A stretch of 25,746 nt of DNA from contig NZ_CBYB010000011.1 in NCBI RefSeq assembly GCF_000577275.2, forward strand, positions 1 to 25,746, written 5' to 3'. Made by a program: the position numbers and the translations under genes. Below, one piece after another: positions 15,851 through 23,445 of the stretch. This DNA comes from Rhizobium favelukesii. Its GTDB lineage: Bacteria > Pseudomonadota > Alphaproteobacteria > Rhizobiales > Rhizobiaceae. Under the pieces are notes generated by a model. It saw nothing but the letters and a program-made list of their open reading frames with translations. It searched no databases and was not told where the DNA came from. How positions within the stretch are numbered: position 1 is the first letter of the stretch; the number at the start of each line of letters is the position of its first letter.

Positions 15851-17455
15851 TTAAATCTTCAGCATACTCCACATAGGGATGATCTGCGGCATGCAGATGA
15901 CTCCGGTGAGCGCTTTCCGGCGTGCAACAGGCGAGACGATTTGCCCAAGCCTAATGTCGCCGACAAAGTCCCACCAGACGCGTTGCATCTTTCTGGCAAG
16001 TGCCTTCCGCTCCTCCAGCGTATTAACCTTTGCCCAGTTGGCCCGGAGCGCTTCGTATTCGTCGCTCTTCGGCCATCCGTACCAAGCTTTTTTGCCGCTA
16101 GCCACGAGGAACGGTGTGCCGAGGGGATTTGCTAGCGAGTAGTCGATTTCATCCGTGATGAAGACGTTCCAGCCACCGTTCTCAACCGGGCCTTTGTTCG
16201 CTCTGCGCGCGACCAAGCCGCCCCAGTCGCTCGGCGCCAGTACAGCGTTGATCCCAATTTTTCGCAGCGCAGACGCAACAATTTGCGACGCATCGTTGAA
16301 CTTCGCTACGTTGGTAGGCTGCAGAATTACGATCTTCTCACCAGCATATCCCGCTTCGCTGAAGAGTTGCTTGGCCTTTTCGGGGTTGCCACCCTTCTTG
16401 AACCACCCTGTGTTCTCATCGTTCGTCATCGGAGTATTATTGCCGAATATGGAGGTGACCGGGCGACCAAATTTTGGGTCCGGAGCCATTGCCTGCAAGA
16501 GTGCTTCTTGGTCGATCAGGTGAAGCAGAGCTTGACGTGCTTTGACGTTGTCGAAAGGCTTCTGCAGGAAGTTCATACGGAGGCAAATGTCATCCCCGCC
16601 TTTGTTGAGAACTTCGAGTTCCAAGTTTACATCATTCTCGACTACTGAGTACAGATCCACAGGAGGCCCCTGAAGGAAATCAATCTCACCGGTTTGTAGC
16701 GCAGAAAGAGAAGTCTGCTGGTCGGCGATGTTGACCCAGATCACGCGATCAACCTTGACGACTTTGCCACCAGCCAGCCCATCGGCAATCTCGTTGCGTG
16801 GTACATATTTTTCATTCCGATCATAGGTGAAGCTAGCGCCGGGTTTGGCGAGAGCTTCATTGAACTTGAACGGACCTGACCCGATGTTCGTTGTCACCTG
16901 CTCGGTAGCAGGGCGGCTTGCATCCTTCTCTCGCATAATGAAGAGGCAAGGCGGCGTCAGGTCCGCAAGTATGTCGATCAATAGCCCCAGCGGCTCCTTC
17001 AGGGCGATGGTGAAAGTCTTGGCGTCGAACCGTGAGACGTCATTGGCCAATTCCATGATCAATTGGCCGCCCGGATGAACCTGTCCCCAACGACGGATCG
17101 AAGCTACACAGTCGGCGGTAGTGACAGGTGAACCATCGTGCCATGCCAGGCCATCGCGGAGCACGAACGTGTAGGTCTTTTGGTCTTCGGAAACAGTCCA
17201 CTTCTCCACCATCTGCGGACGCGGTTCAAATTTGGAATCGACCGAAAAAAGAGTGTCGTAGATTGCCGCCCCGTGGTCGGCCGTAATATTCGCCGTCGTG
17301 AATATGGGATCAAAAACCTGAAGATCGCCAGTTTTCACCATCCGGATAGTCCTTGGATCGACACCTGCGGCCTGTGCCAGCAGGATGGATGGGATCGTCA
17401 AAGCAGTCCCGGCTGCCATGCTGACTTTGAAGAGATCGCGTCGAGAAATTTCCAT
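15851..17455 (-). CDS. ABC transporter substrate-binding protein, peptide/nickel family 5 (copy 2), Tat-exported
   Basis: Periplasmic binding protein of 534 aa. It starts MEISRRDLFKVSMAAGTAL, a twin-arginine signal (SRRDLFK), with AGGGGA before the ATG. SBP_bac_5 features are YDTLFSVDSKFEPRPQ, WHDGSPVTTADCVASIRRW, GSGPFKF and RMNFLQKPFDNVKARQALLH. It is a close paralogue of the protein at 4906-6510: same length, alignable end to end by eye, and sharing long identical blocks such as the NTGWFKKGG region. It lies upstream of the permease genes in the same direction, so it is the more natural partner of the importer, although 719 bp separate them. A shared operator lies about 140 bp ahead of the start. 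The two copies may differ in ligand preference. Confidence 0.93.
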   Translation of the reverse strand: MEISRRDLFKVSMAAGTALTIPSILLAQAAGVDPRTIRMVKTGDLQVFDPIFTTANITADHGAAIYDTLFSVDSKFEPRPQMVEKWTVSEDQKTYTFVLRDGLAWHDGSPVTTADCVASIRRWGQVHPGGQLIMELANDVSRFDAKTFTIALKEPLGLLIDILADLTPPCLFIMREKDASRPATEQVTTNIGSGPFKFNEALAKPGASFTYDRNEKYVPRNEIADGLAGGKVVKVDRVIWVNIADQQTSLSALQTGEIDFLQGPPVDLYSVVENDVNLELEVLNKGGDDICLRMNFLQKPFDNVKARQALLHLIDQEALLQAMAPDPKFGRPVTSIFGNNTPMTNDENTGWFKKGGNPEKAKQLFSEAGYAGEKIVILQPTNVAKFNDASQIVASALRKIGINAVLAPSDWGGLVARRANKGPVENGGWNVFITDEIDYSLANPLGTPFLVASGKKAWYGWPKSDEYEALRANWAKVNTLEERKALARKMQRVWWDFVGDIRLGQIVSPVARRKALTGVICMPQIIPMWSMLKI

Positions 17456-17944
17456 GCTTTAGGTCCCCTTTTGAACCTTTGGCCGCAGGCGCGGCGGTCC
17501 CAGGCCTCTGAAATCGGATCTTTTGACAATGCAGGCGCTTTTGCTCCGCGTTGCCAGCGCCGAATGAAACATCTATCGAAATGCCGAAACTATGGCAACA
17601 TGTGTTGTAATATGACGAGAGCGATTCATTCGTCTCAAGCCAAGTGAAAGATCGGCGAGTAGACGCGTCCCTTGTAGCAACGATCCTGGTGTTTGCTGAA
17701 TGCTGGTTTGGGGCAGAAGCCATGGTCGTCTGTGCCGAAATTGCGAAGATCGCAGAGCACGCGTCCGCCAAGATGAGTGCAGTCATCAGAATAGCCTCTT
17801 TTTCTCTTTTTCGCGGCAACGGAGAGACCTGGGAAGGCGTCTGAAGTCGTAGCGCTAACCTTGTCCAAATCGCAGCAGGCCAGCGCTCATACCGGGCATC
17901 TCAAGAATGGGCATCCTGAGTGGGCTGGGTAGATCCCCGTCACC
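17456..17944. other. 489-bp intergenic region between M20 and second binding-protein genes
   Basis: It holds the shared operator at 17595-17610. The rest has two overlapping minus-strand readings, neither convincing. One begins MTALILADACSAIFAISAQ at about 17786 and looks like a short export signal; the other contains a Cys-rich tail FCPKPAFSKHQDRCYKGRVY ending at 17635. A one-base slip could join them into a small exported protein, but I cannot support that as a gene. Confidence 0.4.
17595..17610 (-). promoter_or_regulatory. Shared operator copy 4, upstream of second binding-protein gene
   Basis: The site reads TTACAACACATGTTGC. TTGCCA (17593-17598) is a -35 candidate and TAGATG (17570-17575), 17 bp on, a weak -10. 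It differs from the other copies mainly at its distal end and middle base. Confidence 0.62.
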
Positions 17945-19126
17945 TCAAGCGTGCAAAAGGTCCCAACAGTACCGGATCGCTAGCTCTGTTGTCGGGAGCA
18001 GAACATTGTCAGAGGCCCCAAAAGTAGGTGTGTGAACGCCGGACTCGTTGCCTGGCTCTTTGCTGCCGAACCAAAAATAGATCGATGGCACGCAGCTTGA
18101 GTAAAAGCCGAAGTCATCGCTGCCAGCGCTCGACGCTCCTTCAACATATTTGTCCTCGCCCACAGTTTGAACGACAAGCTGTCGGAAATGTTCGACCATG
18201 GCGCGGTCGTTGACCACAGGGGGCTCGCCAAACTGAGAACTGAATCCTGCCGTGCCCCGATGCATCGTGGCGACACCTTCGGCAACCTCGCGGACGCGTC
18301 GGACTAGGAGTTCCCGCCGCTCGGAACTGGCGGTCCGGATCGTACCCGTCATCTTGACGGATGGACAGATGATGTTCGTCGCTTCTCCGCCATGGATCGT
18401 CCCGATTGTCACGATCGCTCGATCGTCTACCGGCATTTCGCGGGAAACCACCTTCTGAACCTCGTTGATGAACGCGCCAGCGATGGCAATCGCGTCCACT
18501 CCCGCATGTGGTTTCGCACCGTGGGCCATCGTTCCGGTAATTTCGAGCGTAAACTGGTCGGATGAATTCGTCACAGCGCCCGCCCGAGCACCGTAGGAGC
18601 CCACCGGGATATCCGTCCGGACATGAAACCCGACTGCGGCGTCGAAGCCGTCGAGCAGATTTTCTTCCACCACCGTACGACCGCCGAGCGGCTCGGCTTC
18701 TTCCGCCGGCTGGAAGAAGATTCGAATTTTTCCGGAGAAGTTTGTTCGCATTCGGTGAAAAGCAAGAGCCGTTCCCAAGGCAATCGAGCCGTGCATGTCG
18801 TGGCCACAGGCGTGCATTATACCCGACACTTGCGACGTATAGGGCAGGTCATCGCGGTCTTCCTGAATCGGTAGTGCATCGATGTCCCCGCGCAGCGCGA
18901 CCGAGCGTGCGGGACCAGGTACTGATCCTTCTATATCAATGTACACGCCTGTTTCGTGAAACGTTTTGGCGCCTGTTACGCCGAACCTTGCCAGCGTCTC
19001 GATAATCCGCTGTTGAGTTTTCCACTCAGCGTTTGAAAGTTCCGGCTCGCGATGCATGGCGTGACGCATCTCGATAACCGCATCGCGCTCTATCTCGGAG
19101 AGCAGGTCGTTTATGAGTTTCCTCAT
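17945..19126 (-). CDS. M20-family metal-dependent amidohydrolase/deacylase
   Basis: The family removes acyl or aminoacyl groups from amino acids and related amides using two metal ions in the cytoplasm. The 393-aa protein shows VALRGDIDALPIQED, HACGHDMH (C107, H109; the Cys-Gly-His-Asp form is typical of the aminoacylase/HipO/IAA-amide hydrolase branch), FQPAEEAEPLGG with E142-E143, GFHV (H168) and the C-terminal VHTPTFGASDN. A dimerisation lid domain lies between about 180 and 295. AGGGGAA precedes the ATG at 19126. A terminator separates it from the regulator gene upstream, so it needs its own promoter. No clear copy of the shared operator precedes it. The substrate is unknown; a deacylation step in the local pathway is likely. 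Confidence 0.92.
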   Translation of the reverse strand: MRKLINDLLSEIERDAVIEMRHAMHREPELSNAEWKTQQRIIETLARFGVTGAKTFHETGVYIDIEGSVPGPARSVALRGDIDALPIQEDRDDLPYTSQVSGIMHACGHDMHGSIALGTALAFHRMRTNFSGKIRIFFQPAEEAEPLGGRTVVEENLLDGFDAAVGFHVRTDIPVGSYGARAGAVTNSSDQFTLEITGTMAHGAKPHAGVDAIAIAGAFINEVQKVVSREMPVDDRAIVTIGTIHGGEATNIICPSVKMTGTIRTASSERRELLVRRVREVAEGVATMHRGTAGFSSQFGEPPVVNDRAMVEHFRQLVVQTVGEDKYVEGASSAGSDDFGFYSSCVPSIYFWFGSKEPGNESGVHTPTFGASDNVLLPTTELAIRYCWDLLHA

Positions 19127-19220
19127 TTGTGAACTTCCCCTACTTTCGCTTTGTTATGAACGCAATTTGCCGACGTTTACCGGCAGCGCCTTGCGAAGTG
19201 CATGAAAGAGGGTGCAACGC

Positions 19221-19246
19221 AAAAGCCGGGGATTCTGCCGGCTTTT
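19221..19246 (-). terminator. Probable terminator after the Lrp-type regulator gene
   Basis: AAAAGCCGG and CCGGCTTTT form a perfect 9-bp stem around an 8-base loop, about 90 bp after the regulator stop at 19338. The A/T runs on both sides are part of the stem, so the tail is short (four T). It would insulate the M20 gene from upstream transcription. Confidence 0.65.
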
Positions 19247-19337
19247 GGTACCCTCGCGAGTCCGACTAGCATCTCGCTGACGTATACCGGTGACCCTTCG
19301 GAACCTCTCTCGTCTACCGTCCCCGGGGCAGCAGATG

Positions 19338-19805
19338 TTAAACCTCAACGGGAAAGGCGAAAGTGGCTTTGACGCGATCCATCACAACCATTGTCTTGAA
19401 TCCCTTGATATCGGGGTTCTCATAGAAGAAGCGACGGGTGAACTGTTCATACCCCTCCATGTCTTTCGCAGTGACAACAAGTATGAAGTCGGCATCTCCA
19501 GTTACATAGTAGCCAATCATTACCTCCCGGGTATTTCGAACCTCACTTTTGAATCGGTCGACGATGTCAGCTCTCTCTCGTTCAAAAGAGACCAGAATAA
19601 TCATCGTAATTTGTCGTCCGACTGCTTTGGGCGATACGATCGACACATCCGCTTCGATAACTCCTTCGTTGCGCAACCGCTTTAAGCGACGTTGGCATGC
19701 TGTCGGAGAGAGGTGGACTGCCTCTGCAAGTTCTTCTGAGCTCAGGCGATTATTCTTCTGAACTGCCTCAAGAAGCGCCACATCTATGCGATCTAGCTCG
19801 ATCAT
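19338..19805 (-). CDS. Lrp/AsnC-family transcriptional regulator
   Basis: A 155-aa regulator of the usual family size. The N-terminal AsnC-type helix-turn-helix (about 5-60) contains DVALLEAVQKNNRLSSEELA and LSPTACQRRLKRLRNEGVIE. The C-terminal RAM effector-binding domain (about 65-145) includes VMIGYYVTGDADFILVVTAK. These proteins bind amino acids or related small molecules and often control adjacent catabolic genes. It starts with ATG at 19805, 66 bp after the stop of the CMD-like gene, so it probably closes the aminotransferase operon. A comparable Lrp-type regulator (DoeX) accompanies ectoine catabolic genes, a suggestive but not decisive parallel. Confidence 0.92.
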   Translation of the reverse strand: MIELDRIDVALLEAVQKNNRLSSEELAEAVHLSPTACQRRLKRLRNEGVIEADVSIVSPKAVGRQITMIILVSFERERADIVDRFKSEVRNTREVMIGYYVTGDADFILVVTAKDMEGYEQFTRRFFYENPDIKGFKTMVVMDRVKATFAFPVEV

Positions 19806-19871
19806 TGCGATATCCTGTGAAGCGGCATGGGCTTCCAGACCAAAGCTTTTTCGTTCCGCCTAACAAAACGC

Positions 19872-20459
19872 CTAACTCATGGATCCGCGGCCATAGTCCA
19901 GAGTTTCAGTTAGTGGCCGCTCCGTCATTACTGCTGCGACAGCTTCGTCTATCGGGGTTTTATAGGTCAGGAGGATGTAGCCCAATATGGAATAGAACCC
20001 GACTGTCGCCATGAGGTCGATGACAGCTTGCGTCCCGATCGCGGCTGATAGCGCTCGTTCGAGACTTGCGGGCAACCGGAAGCCATCGAAAAGCGCATCA
20101 ACGGCCCGGGCAATTAGTCCATCTTCCCCATCGGGCGAGCCGCGCATAGCTTGAATTCGTGCATCTGAAATACCAAGAGATCGGGCACGGCTAAAGTGAT
20201 GGGCCCACTCATAATCCGAGCCCATCCGATGGGCAGTTCTCAAGATAACGAGTTCCGACCGAATGGCCCCTAAAGCGCTGTCTTTGACGATATGCTGGCG
20301 CAGCGGAGCCCAGGCCTTCAACAATGCTGGATGGTGCGCCATTGTTCGGTACACGTTCAGCGTTCCGGCAAAACCTGCCTTCATATCGGAAATTTCTGTG
20401 GGCCACTCTTCGTCGGTAAGAGGCGGACAGGGAGATATTGTTGGACGGGAGGCATTCAT
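19872..20459 (-). CDS. Carboxymuconolactone decarboxylase/AhpD-like family protein
   Basis: The 195-aa protein carries a CMD-type helical domain: RSELVILRTAHRMGSDYEWA with HHFSRARSLGIS, including E69 and H87-H88. The CxxC redox motif of AhpD is absent (MGSDYEW occupies that region), so a peroxidase-reductase role is unlikely. Members of this branch have mostly unknown functions and often sit in catabolic clusters. I chose the ATG at 20459, eight bases after the aminotransferase stop, over a TTG at 20471 that would overlap it. It is cotranscribed with the aminotransferase. The precise reaction is not known. Confidence 0.82.
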   Translation of the reverse strand: MNASRPTISPCPPLTDEEWPTEISDMKAGFAGTLNVYRTMAHHPALLKAWAPLRQHIVKDSALGAIRSELVILRTAHRMGSDYEWAHHFSRARSLGISDARIQAMRGSPDGEDGLIARAVDALFDGFRLPASLERALSAAIGTQAVIDLMATVGFYSILGYILLTYKTPIDEAVAAVMTERPLTETLDYGRGSMS

Positions 20460-20467
20460 GACAAAGC

Positions 20468-21793
20468 TCAACTCTCAATGGCCGCAGTGATCGCCGCAGC
20501 GAGGCGTTCGACGATCAGGTCGATCTGCTCGGGTTTAACGATGTAGGGCGGAGCCAGCAGCACATGATCGCCTTGCTTACCATCCATGGTGCCACCCATC
20601 GGATAGCACATCAGGCCCCGCTGCATTGCCTCTGTCTTAATCTTCGAGTGAATTTTTCGAGCTGCATCGAACGGTTGCTTCGTGTCTTTGTCCGCGACAA
20701 TTTCCACTCCACGAAACAGACCCCGGCCACGGATGTCGCCAACGTAAGGGGATTGGCCTAGTGCCGCATCAAGTCCAGCCTGAAGCCGATCACCCATCTT
20801 TACGACGTTGACCATCATTTCCGGGCGCTTGAGGATCTCGATCACCTTGCTGGCTGCCGCCGCAGCGATCGGATGCCCGATGTAAGTATGTCCGTGCTGG
20901 AACAGCCCCGAACCTTCCGCAAATGCGCGATAGATATTTTCAGACAGCAGCACCGCTCCGATTGGCTGGAAACCACCGCCCAAGCCCTTCGCAATGGTCA
21001 CCAGATCGGGAACGATTCCTTCCTGCTCCAACGCGAATATCGTTCCGGTGCGGCCCATCCCGCACATGACTTCGTCGAGGATGAGCAAGATCCCATACCT
21101 GTCGCAGATCTCCCGCACCCGCTTGAAGTAGTCAGCAACCGGCCCCACGGCGCCCAGCGTCGCACCAACTAAAGGTTCCGCAACGAATGCCATGATCTTA
21201 TCGTCTCCCAACTCGATGACCTTAGCCTCCAGTTCGGCGGCGAGCCGTTCGGCGTAAGCCTCCGGTGTTTCACCAGTCTGCATGTCGCGATAGGCGTAGC
21301 ACGGTGAGACATGATGGGTTTCAGGCAAGAGAGGCTTGAACTGTGCGCGGCGCCATTCATTTCCACCGGTTGCCAGCGCTCCAATTGTGTTTCCGTGATA
21401 GCTCTGCCGACGTGCGATGATATGGCGTCGTTGAGGCTGGCCAACCTCCACGAAATGCTGGCGCGCCATCTTAAGCGCGGCCTCGACCGCTTCGGATCCG
21501 CCAGAGACCAGGTAAACATAGTCCAGACCCTCAGGCGCGAGCTCAACAAGCTGCTCAGCAAGCTGTTCAGCGATATCGGTGGTGAAGAACGAAGTATGAG
21601 CATAGCTGATGCGCGCCATCTGCGCCTTCATCGCTGCAAGCACTTCCGAATGGTTGTGGCCAAGGCAACTGACAGCGGCGCCGCCTGACCCGTCTATGTA
21701 CCTTCGACCCTCGCTGTCCGTGATGTAGATGCCTTCGCCCGCGACGGCCTTGGGCAGATTCGTACCGATGTTTCGATGAAGGATTTTAGTCAT
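20468..21793 (-). CDS. Class III PLP-dependent aminotransferase
   Basis: A 441-aa cytoplasmic enzyme of the omega-amino acid/GABA aminotransferase-like class. The PLP site shows SGGSEAVEAALKMAR (phosphate binding), SYHGNT, LILDEVMCGMGRTG (D240 contacts the pyridine nitrogen) and TIAKGLGGGFQPIGA with Schiff-base lysine K269. The C-terminal domain has GRGLFRGVEIV and LLAPPYIV. It is the first gene of a minus-strand operon with the CMD-like protein and the Lrp regulator. A shared operator lies about 75 bp upstream in the region divergent to the RpiR-type regulator. The amino donor cannot be told from sequence; in context it would act on an amine freed by the cluster's hydrolases. Confidence 0.93.
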   Translation of the reverse strand: MTKILHRNIGTNLPKAVAGEGIYITDSEGRRYIDGSGGAAVSCLGHNHSEVLAAMKAQMARISYAHTSFFTTDIAEQLAEQLVELAPEGLDYVYLVSGGSEAVEAALKMARQHFVEVGQPQRRHIIARRQSYHGNTIGALATGGNEWRRAQFKPLLPETHHVSPCYAYRDMQTGETPEAYAERLAAELEAKVIELGDDKIMAFVAEPLVGATLGAVGPVADYFKRVREICDRYGILLILDEVMCGMGRTGTIFALEQEGIVPDLVTIAKGLGGGFQPIGAVLLSENIYRAFAEGSGLFQHGHTYIGHPIAAAAASKVIEILKRPEMMVNVVKMGDRLQAGLDAALGQSPYVGDIRGRGLFRGVEIVADKDTKQPFDAARKIHSKIKTEAMQRGLMCYPMGGTMDGKQGDHVLLAPPYIVKPEQIDLIVERLAAAITAAIES

Positions 21794-21868
21794 ATAAAAA
21801 TATCTCAGCTGCCCGATTAGCCGGGACCGGCGCGTTCGAATATTGAATTGCAGATTTTGCTCGACTAT

Positions 21869-21884
21869 GCAACAACCGTTTTAT
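21869..21884 (-). promoter_or_regulatory. Shared operator copy 5, in the aminotransferase/RpiR divergent region
   Basis: The site reads ATAAAACGGTTGTTGC toward the aminotransferase and keeps the outer TAAAAC and TGTTGC. TTGCAT is a -35 candidate, but I see no good -10 at 17 bp. Confidence 0.55.
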
Positions 21885-21896
21885 CATAAAAATTTT

Positions 21897-21912
21897 GATG
21901 CATTTGTTTTTA
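21897..21912. promoter_or_regulatory. Weaker operator-like site near the RpiR-type gene
   Basis: GATGCATTTGTTTTTA matches 11 of 16 positions of copy 1 (GCAACATTTGTTTTAC on the plus strand). It lies about 85 bp before the regulator start and 13 bp from copy 5, suiting autoregulation or cooperative binding. The match could be chance. Confidence 0.35.
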
Positions 21913-21939
21913 TATGGTGATGTGAGCGTTATATGGTGG
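21912..21939 (+). repeat. Direct repeat TATATGGTG upstream of the RpiR-type gene
   Basis: TATATGGTG occurs twice with a 19-bp step (about 21912 and 21931) just downstream of the operator-like sites and upstream of the regulator start at 21997. It could be part of a regulator binding site or include -10-like TATAT elements. Confidence 0.4.
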
Positions 21940-21996
21940 GAACCGCCTCTGGTGATTTGACTTTTCTATTCGCTGGAGAGAAGGTCCGGGTGAGTT

Positions 21997-22905
21997 ATGG
22001 CAGCTGATGATGTGAGGCAAATGTTGCAAAAAGGCCCTTTGCACGCTCGAATTATCGAGCGGTTTGACGATATGTCGCAACAACTGCAACAGGCGGCTCG
22101 CCATATCTTGGAGCATCCTCAGGAAGTCGCGCTCGTGTCGATGCGAGAATTGGCCCGTAATGCGGGCGTGCAACCCTCGACGATGACGCGATTAGCGAAG
22201 TTTCTCGGATTCTCCGGTTATGAAGACTTTCGGGGCCAGCATGCTGACGTCATTCGGGTGAGCGTGGAGGGGTTTGCCGCTCGTGCGTTGCAGCGAAACG
22301 ACGGGGCCGCAAACGGGGAAGGACTGGCGCAACGTATGTTGCAAGGCCTTTCTGCACAAGTTGCTCGTCTCTGTGAACCAGAAACGCTGATGCGGCTCAA
22401 CATCATCGCCGAGCGCCTAGGCGAAGCCAGGAGAATTTACGTTCTGGGGTTGCGATCTTGCCATTCGGTGGCTTGGCATTTCCACTACGTCATGACATTA
22501 CTTGGCGAAAAGACTGTTCATCTCGATAGCCCTGCCGGCACAAGCGGCGATGCGCTTATTCGCGCCACGAGCCAAGACGTTTTGCTGGCAATTTCGATAA
22601 AGCCTTACTCACACCAAACTTTGGAACTTGCTGAAGCTGCTAGGAACAAAGGCGTTGGAATTGTTGCGATCACAGATAGTGAGGTTTCTCCTCTCGTGAC
22701 CATCGCTGAGAATGTCGTGCTTTTCTCTACGGAGAGCCAAACCTTCTTCCATACTTTGACGCCGGCTCTGGCCATTTCGGAAGTGTTGTGCGGACTGTTG
22801 GCAACTCGTGACCGAGTTGCTTCCCTGGACGAGCTTAGACGAGCAGATCAGCATCTTCTGTCGATGAATACATACGCAAGTTCTATCCCGCGCCGGAAGA
22901 TATGA
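21997..22905 (+). CDS. RpiR/MurR-family transcriptional regulator (HTH plus SIS domain)
   Basis: A 302-aa regulator. The N-terminal HTH_6 domain (about 15-90) includes VSMRELARNAGVQPSTMTRL and AKFLGFSGYEDFRG. The C-terminal SIS domain (about 140-280) starts RRIYVLGLRSCHSVAWHF and contains PAGTSGDALIRA and VGIVAITDSEVSPLV. SIS domains bind phosphosugars in many members, but RpiR-like proteins next to amino acid or amide catabolic genes also occur. It is divergent from the aminotransferase operon, with operator copies between. It is the most obvious candidate to bind the site repeated through this cluster, although the Lrp-type protein at 19338 is an alternative. Confidence 0.92.
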   Translation: MAADDVRQMLQKGPLHARIIERFDDMSQQLQQAARHILEHPQEVALVSMRELARNAGVQPSTMTRLAKFLGFSGYEDFRGQHADVIRVSVEGFAARALQRNDGAANGEGLAQRMLQGLSAQVARLCEPETLMRLNIIAERLGEARRIYVLGLRSCHSVAWHFHYVMTLLGEKTVHLDSPAGTSGDALIRATSQDVLLAISIKPYSHQTLELAEAARNKGVGIVAITDSEVSPLVTIAENVVLFSTESQTFFHTLTPALAISEVLCGLLATRDRVASLDELRRADQHLLSMNTYASSIPRRKI

Positions 22906-23025
22906 GCACCCTTAAGCCCGATGACTGATAAGCCCTTAGGCGAACTCGTCACAGCCGGTCGGTAGCTCGAAGTCTCATCACGATCCGTAAGGGGAGATCC
23001 CCAGAGACGTCACAGCTGCTGGCGA
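22906..23025. other. Short intergenic region after the RpiR-type gene
   Basis: No gene or clear terminator is visible here. A small palindrome GGGGAGATCCCC lies at about 22991 but has almost no loop. Confidence 0.4.
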
Positions 23026-23361
23026 TCAGAGGCACCACGTCCACCTCCCTACATGTCCATTTTGCCCCGTCTTCGCGCCGACGAACCAGCGGAATAGAAG
23101 GTCGTATTCCAACCGCTCCATTAAGAGTCGCTCGGAACGGATCGAATAGAAGGCCTGCAAAAGCATGGCACGAAGAAGCTTTTCAGGCGCGATCGATGGC
23201 CATCCGATCGATGAATAAAGCGCTGCAAAATCTCGTTCCAGTGAAACGAGCGCTTCGTTCACGATCTGGCGGATAGCCCGTAGCGGATGATCTTTACGAA
23301 CGCGATCCTCGAGATCGACATAGCTGAAGAGTTCGCCTGTCCTCACATCGCCGCCGCGCAT
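23026..23361 (-). pseudogene. IS5-type transposase N-terminal fragment (DUF772)
   Basis: The minus-strand frame starts MRGGDVRTGELFSYVDLEDR and continues with the DUF772-type region SIAPEKLLRAMLLQAFYSIR and LLFRWFVG. After about residue 95 (near 23076) it diverges into unrelated sequence and stops at 23026. The catalytic DDE part is missing, so this is a remnant. Behind it, GCAGGCTGTTGAAAAGG (minus strand, ending around 23440) resembles the terminal repeat of such elements and marks the element's outer end, only a few bases from the ATP-grasp stop. Confidence 0.85.
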
Positions 23362-23445
23362 CCATCAGGTCCAAATCGCAATAAAGCGAGCGAATCACGA
23401 CCAGAGCCTATGCGCCAGTGGCCTTTTCAACAGCCTGCTCGGCGG

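Noticed and set aside
19127..19200. A possible shared operator before the M20 gene (TAAACG and, further on, ATTGCG).
   Set aside because: The spacing and core differ from the other copies; only a few scattered bases match.
22013..22027. A 12/15 match to the shared operator (ending AAATGTTGC) inside the first codons of the RpiR-type gene, and a weaker match near 22329.
   Set aside because: Both come from Met-Leu-Gln codons (ATG TTG CAA) and can arise by chance in coding DNA. An autoregulatory role is possible but not supported enough to annotate.
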